Shown here: positions 61,807 through 64,000 of the stretch, piece after piece | Position numbering within the stretch: position 1 is the stretch's first letter | Layout of the letters: every line of letters starts with the position of its first letter | NCBI GenBank assembly: GCA_029245955.1 | Contig: JAQWOH010000078.1 | Span: 62,001 to 126,000 of the forward strand | Direction of reading: 5' to 3' | Source: Fuerstiella sp. | GTDB taxonomy: Bacteria; Planctomycetota; Planctomycetia; Planctomycetales; Planctomycetaceae | DNA: 64,000 nucleotides | The notes under the pieces: model-generated | The model's database searches: none | Told to the model about the DNA's origin: nothing | What the model saw: the letters and a program-made list of their open reading frames with translations, nothing else | Made by a program: the position numbers and the translations under genes

Positions 61807-62916
61807 TTATGCAAGGAATTCAATGACGGCATCGTCGAATTCGCGAGGAACGGACGTCAAAACCTCATGACCGGTATTTGTTACCAGAATATCGTCCTCT
61901 ATTCTCACACCAAACTTTTCGGGCAGGTAAATTCCAGGCTCAACTGTGACCACCATCCCCGGTTCCAGAATCTGGTCAGAAATTGGACTCAATCGAACCG
62001 ACTCATGGATATCCAGGCCGAAACCATGCCCTAATCCGTGCCCGAAAAACTTCTCAAAACCAGCATTTCCAATGACTTTTCGAGCAATTGAATCGACGGC
62101 TTTACACGTGGCACCTGGCTTGATGGCGGCAATCGCCTTCTTCTGAGCCTTCAGAACAGTGTCGTAAACGGTTCGCATCTGTTTGGTGATACGCCCGGTG
62201 ACGAATACACGAGTCAGATCACTGCGATAGCCCGTTCGAGTTTCGGCCCCCCAGTCAATCAGCAGCATCGGCGATTCACTCACCAGCAGATCCCCGGCGT
62301 GTGCGTGAGGCAGCGCACCGGTCGGACCGACTCCCACAATCGGCTCAAATCCGGGCCCCGTTGCACCAAAGCTCCGCATGGCGGCTTCCAGCGTGTAACG
62401 GATGTCACGTTCAGACTGATCCGGTCGCAGGCTGCTGCGGACCACGCCGATACCGCGTTCCGCCTGGTAAATGGCTTCGCGGATCTGAGTCAGTTCCCAC
62501 TTATCCTTGATTTCGCGTAACCGCTCGGTGAGTCCGCTGGTCGACACCAGTTCCGCCGACTCGATCTTGTTACTCAAGGCTGCATGCTGAGTGACGGTCA
62601 GATGATCAGCCTCAAAACCAAGTCGGCCTGCCTTCGCCTTCTTCACGACATCAGCCGCCGCAACACTCATTGGTCTTCGCGCGTCACGAATGTCCACCTC
62701 CAGACCGGAACACTCGTTGGCAATCTGAGTTTCGTACCGACTGTCGCTAAGCAGCACGGCGTCGGCTTTACTCAGGTAAAGCCAGCTGGAGTCACCAGTG
62801 AACCCAGTCAGATACCTTACGTTGGATTCACCGGAAAGCAGAAGCCCGTCAATTCCGACGGTCTTGAACGCACGCAGCAACCGGGATCGACGACTCTTAT
62901 AATTTGGTCCGGACAT
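61807..62916 (-). CDS. Peptidase M24 family, Xaa-Pro aminopeptidase/dipeptidase-like
   Basis: A 369-aa cytoplasmic enzyme of the pita-bread fold. The N-terminal creatinase-like domain (SGESNVRYLTGFTGDSSWL) precedes the catalytic part, where the two-metal site reads through DWGAETRTGYRSDLTRVF (Asp pair, about 235-250), GHGLGHGFGLDIHES (His, about 309), VTVEPGIYLP (Glu, about 337) and RIEDDILV (Glu, about 351). It removes N-terminal residues before Pro or cleaves X-Pro dipeptides. AAGGAG precedes the ATG by about 11 bases. The order with accB and accC is one often seen in bacteria. Confidence 0.91.
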   Translation of the reverse strand: MSGPNYKSRRSRLLRAFKTVGIDGLLLSGESNVRYLTGFTGDSSWLYLSKADAVLLSDSRYETQIANECSGLEVDIRDARRPMSVAAADVVKKAKAGRLGFEADHLTVTQHAALSNKIESAELVSTSGLTERLREIKDKWELTQIREAIYQAERGIGVVRSSLRPDQSERDIRYTLEAAMRSFGATGPGFEPIVGVGPTGALPHAHAGDLLVSESPMLLIDWGAETRTGYRSDLTRVFVTGRITKQMRTVYDTVLKAQKKAIAAIKPGATCKAVDSIARKVIGNAGFEKFFGHGLGHGFGLDIHESVRLSPISDQILEPGMVVTVEPGIYLPEKFGVRIEDDILVTNTGHEVLTSVPREFDDAVIEFLA

Positions 62917-63789
62917 CGAAAATCATATCTCCTTGGAAACAGCGTTTCAGACTGACTTATGGCTGCGAAGAAAGCAGTTGGACAGCAGTTTTTCGCCCCC
63001 CACGAGCCAGTGTCGTCTAAGACAATAAATAAATTACTCTCATGCAAAAAGGGCAGTGCGAACAATACCGCCTGCCCTAACTGTGAACCAGCGTAATCAG
63101 ACTCCTGTTCCGGGAACTCGCACACCGTACCACGACGTCAGCCCCGATGGACTGTCCGGAACGCCAGACAGACCTATAGAAAGATGTGTCTCCGCCCCAC
63201 ACAGCTCCTTCGCGGCAAGCGCTTGTCTCAGGATCTGCAGACCATTTCCTGGCGAATCCGGCCCGACATTCTGATGCCGCAAACGTCTTCACTGTCATCC
63301 CCTGTGTTCCTGAAAGGAGCTCAAGATGAGCGAATAAGCCACTAATGACGCCAAAACATTGTTGATTGATCGATTAAAGAACGGGAACAAAAGGTAGTCA
63401 CGATAGTGTTTGTGTTCATTGGCAGACTCATTGAAGGCGCGCTGGCCTTTGTCGTCCTGTCTTCACTCATTCCTTAGCAGCAGCCAAATGCCAGAGTCAC
63501 TCGTTTCGCTGACCGAATTCTGCGTTGTACGCTGGAGATCGGCTGATACGCGACGTGTAACAAGCCGGAGCGGCCCTTTCCATTCAAAGATTTTCCGATC
63601 GTCCCTGAAGACCCCAAACCCGCGGCAAGGCCATAGCAACGTGCTGACACAGACGCCCCCCGAACGGTCGTGGCCATCCTTCGGCAACCGTCTGACCGTT
63701 TCGAGCAATACGGCGCCCTGCTCCGGACGGCACTCAGCGATCCTGTTCTCGCGTGCGCTGTTCCCCGCCGGATCAATCTGCGAACTTAC
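62917..63789. other. Long spacer before the ThrE-like gene
   Basis: About 870 bp with no protein-like frame. It includes a clean GAAAGGAG ribosome site (63313-63320) followed by ATG-AGC-GAA-TAA (63326-63337), a three-codon open frame. This may be chance or the remnant or leader of something lost. I see no RNA gene or repeat. Confidence 0.35.
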
Positions 63790-63876
63790 ATGCTCGTCTG
63801 TGTGTCCCTGACGTCACTCGTCGCGAATCGTCGGCGGCATTCTTGTTTGTCCTGTCTGACCATTCGGGAATTGAAA

Positions 63877-64000
63877 GTGTCTTCTTCGCACTCCGCAGCC
63901 TGTGAGCAGCGTGAAACACACGCGTTCCTGTTAAGAGCGGCCGAACTGCTGCACCGATACGGCACTCCGTCGTACCGCCTGGAAGGCGTGATGAGCAAGG
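63877..64000 (+). CDS. ThrE-family (threonine/serine exporter) protein, N-terminal fragment
   Basis: The frame is open to the right edge, so only the first 41 codons are visible. FLLRAAELLHRYGTPSYRLEGVM matches the start of the ThrE/DUF1212 domain (helix, then GTPSYRLE), whose members export threonine and serine. GTG at 63877 gives a natural length before the domain; ATG at 63790 is in the same frame and would add 29 residues of poor similarity. Too little is visible to be sure. Confidence 0.5.
   Translation, partial: MSSSHSAACEQRETHAFLLRAAELLHRYGTPSYRLEGVMSK

Overview
The window reads as a planctomycete chromosome segment (phylum Planctomycetota, probably Planctomycetales). The evidence is gene content: exported planctomycete cytochrome proteins (DUF1549/DUF1553 and DUF1587/1592/1588/1585 architectures), three Tat-type DUF1501/DUF1552 partners, a TIGR03000 Gly/Ser-rich protein, FG-GAP and PQQ-propeller exported proteins, and several planctomycete-type conserved hypotheticals. 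Gene density is moderate, operons are short, Shine-Dalgarno sites are often weak, and several genes need TTG or GTG starts. I found no rRNA, tRNA, CRISPR array, insertion sequence or prophage.

Layout. 1-2018: murB (cut by the window edge) and murC, minus strand. 2490-5080: an exported VWA protein, a 14-bp tandem triplet and a decayed gene. 5148-7439: dprA, sixA and a conserved hypothetical, minus strand. 7726-12446: PSCyt1/DUF1549/DUF1553 protein plus DUF1501 protein. 12568-14142: D-aminoacylase-type amidohydrolase. 14421-16650: overlapping genes rpe, a histidine-phosphatase-fold protein lacking its catalytic His, and accD. 16810-24130: Ser/Thr kinase, DUF1501, enolase-superfamily enzyme, LutA-like protein, a cytochrome-like exported protein and a lipoprotein. 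24385-28547: DUF1592-type cytochrome protein and DUF1552 protein. 29106-32138: MMPL/RND exporter. 32532-40870: a four-gene D-amino-acid/muropeptide cluster. 40922-44155: PQQ propeller with a methyltransferase-like insert. 44332-47553: two NUDIX hydrolases, a pseudouridine synthase and aroA. 48163-53417: Gly/Ser-rich TIGR03000 protein, TPR lipoprotein, rlmB-like methyltransferase, two paralogous lipoproteins and a DUF2752 protein. 53785-59588: ftsH, a small methyltransferase, an FG-GAP protein and a PPi-type phosphofructokinase. 59769-62916: peptidase M24, accB and accC. The right edge cuts a ThrE-like gene.

The most striking locus is 32532-40870. DgcN-like (DUF1611) and DgcA-like (dipeptide epimerase/N-acetyl-D-Glu racemase) genes overlap by 11 bp. 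Two large exported fusions follow closely: S12 serine hydrolase plus N-acyl-D-amino-acid deacylase, then two S12 domains plus a VanX-type D-Ala-D-Ala dipeptidase. Together they suggest a coupled pathway in which exported enzymes break down D-amino-acid peptides, perhaps peptidoglycan fragments, and cytoplasmic enzymes convert D-Glu or L-Ala-D-Glu to the L form. The pathway is inferred; the domains, motifs and gene order are visible in the sequence.

Other notable points are an rpe/pseudo-phosphatase/accD overlap chain, a zinc-ribbon-headed membrane cytochrome protein, an inserted methyltransferase-like domain in a PQQ propeller, and a pseudogene with two lesions.
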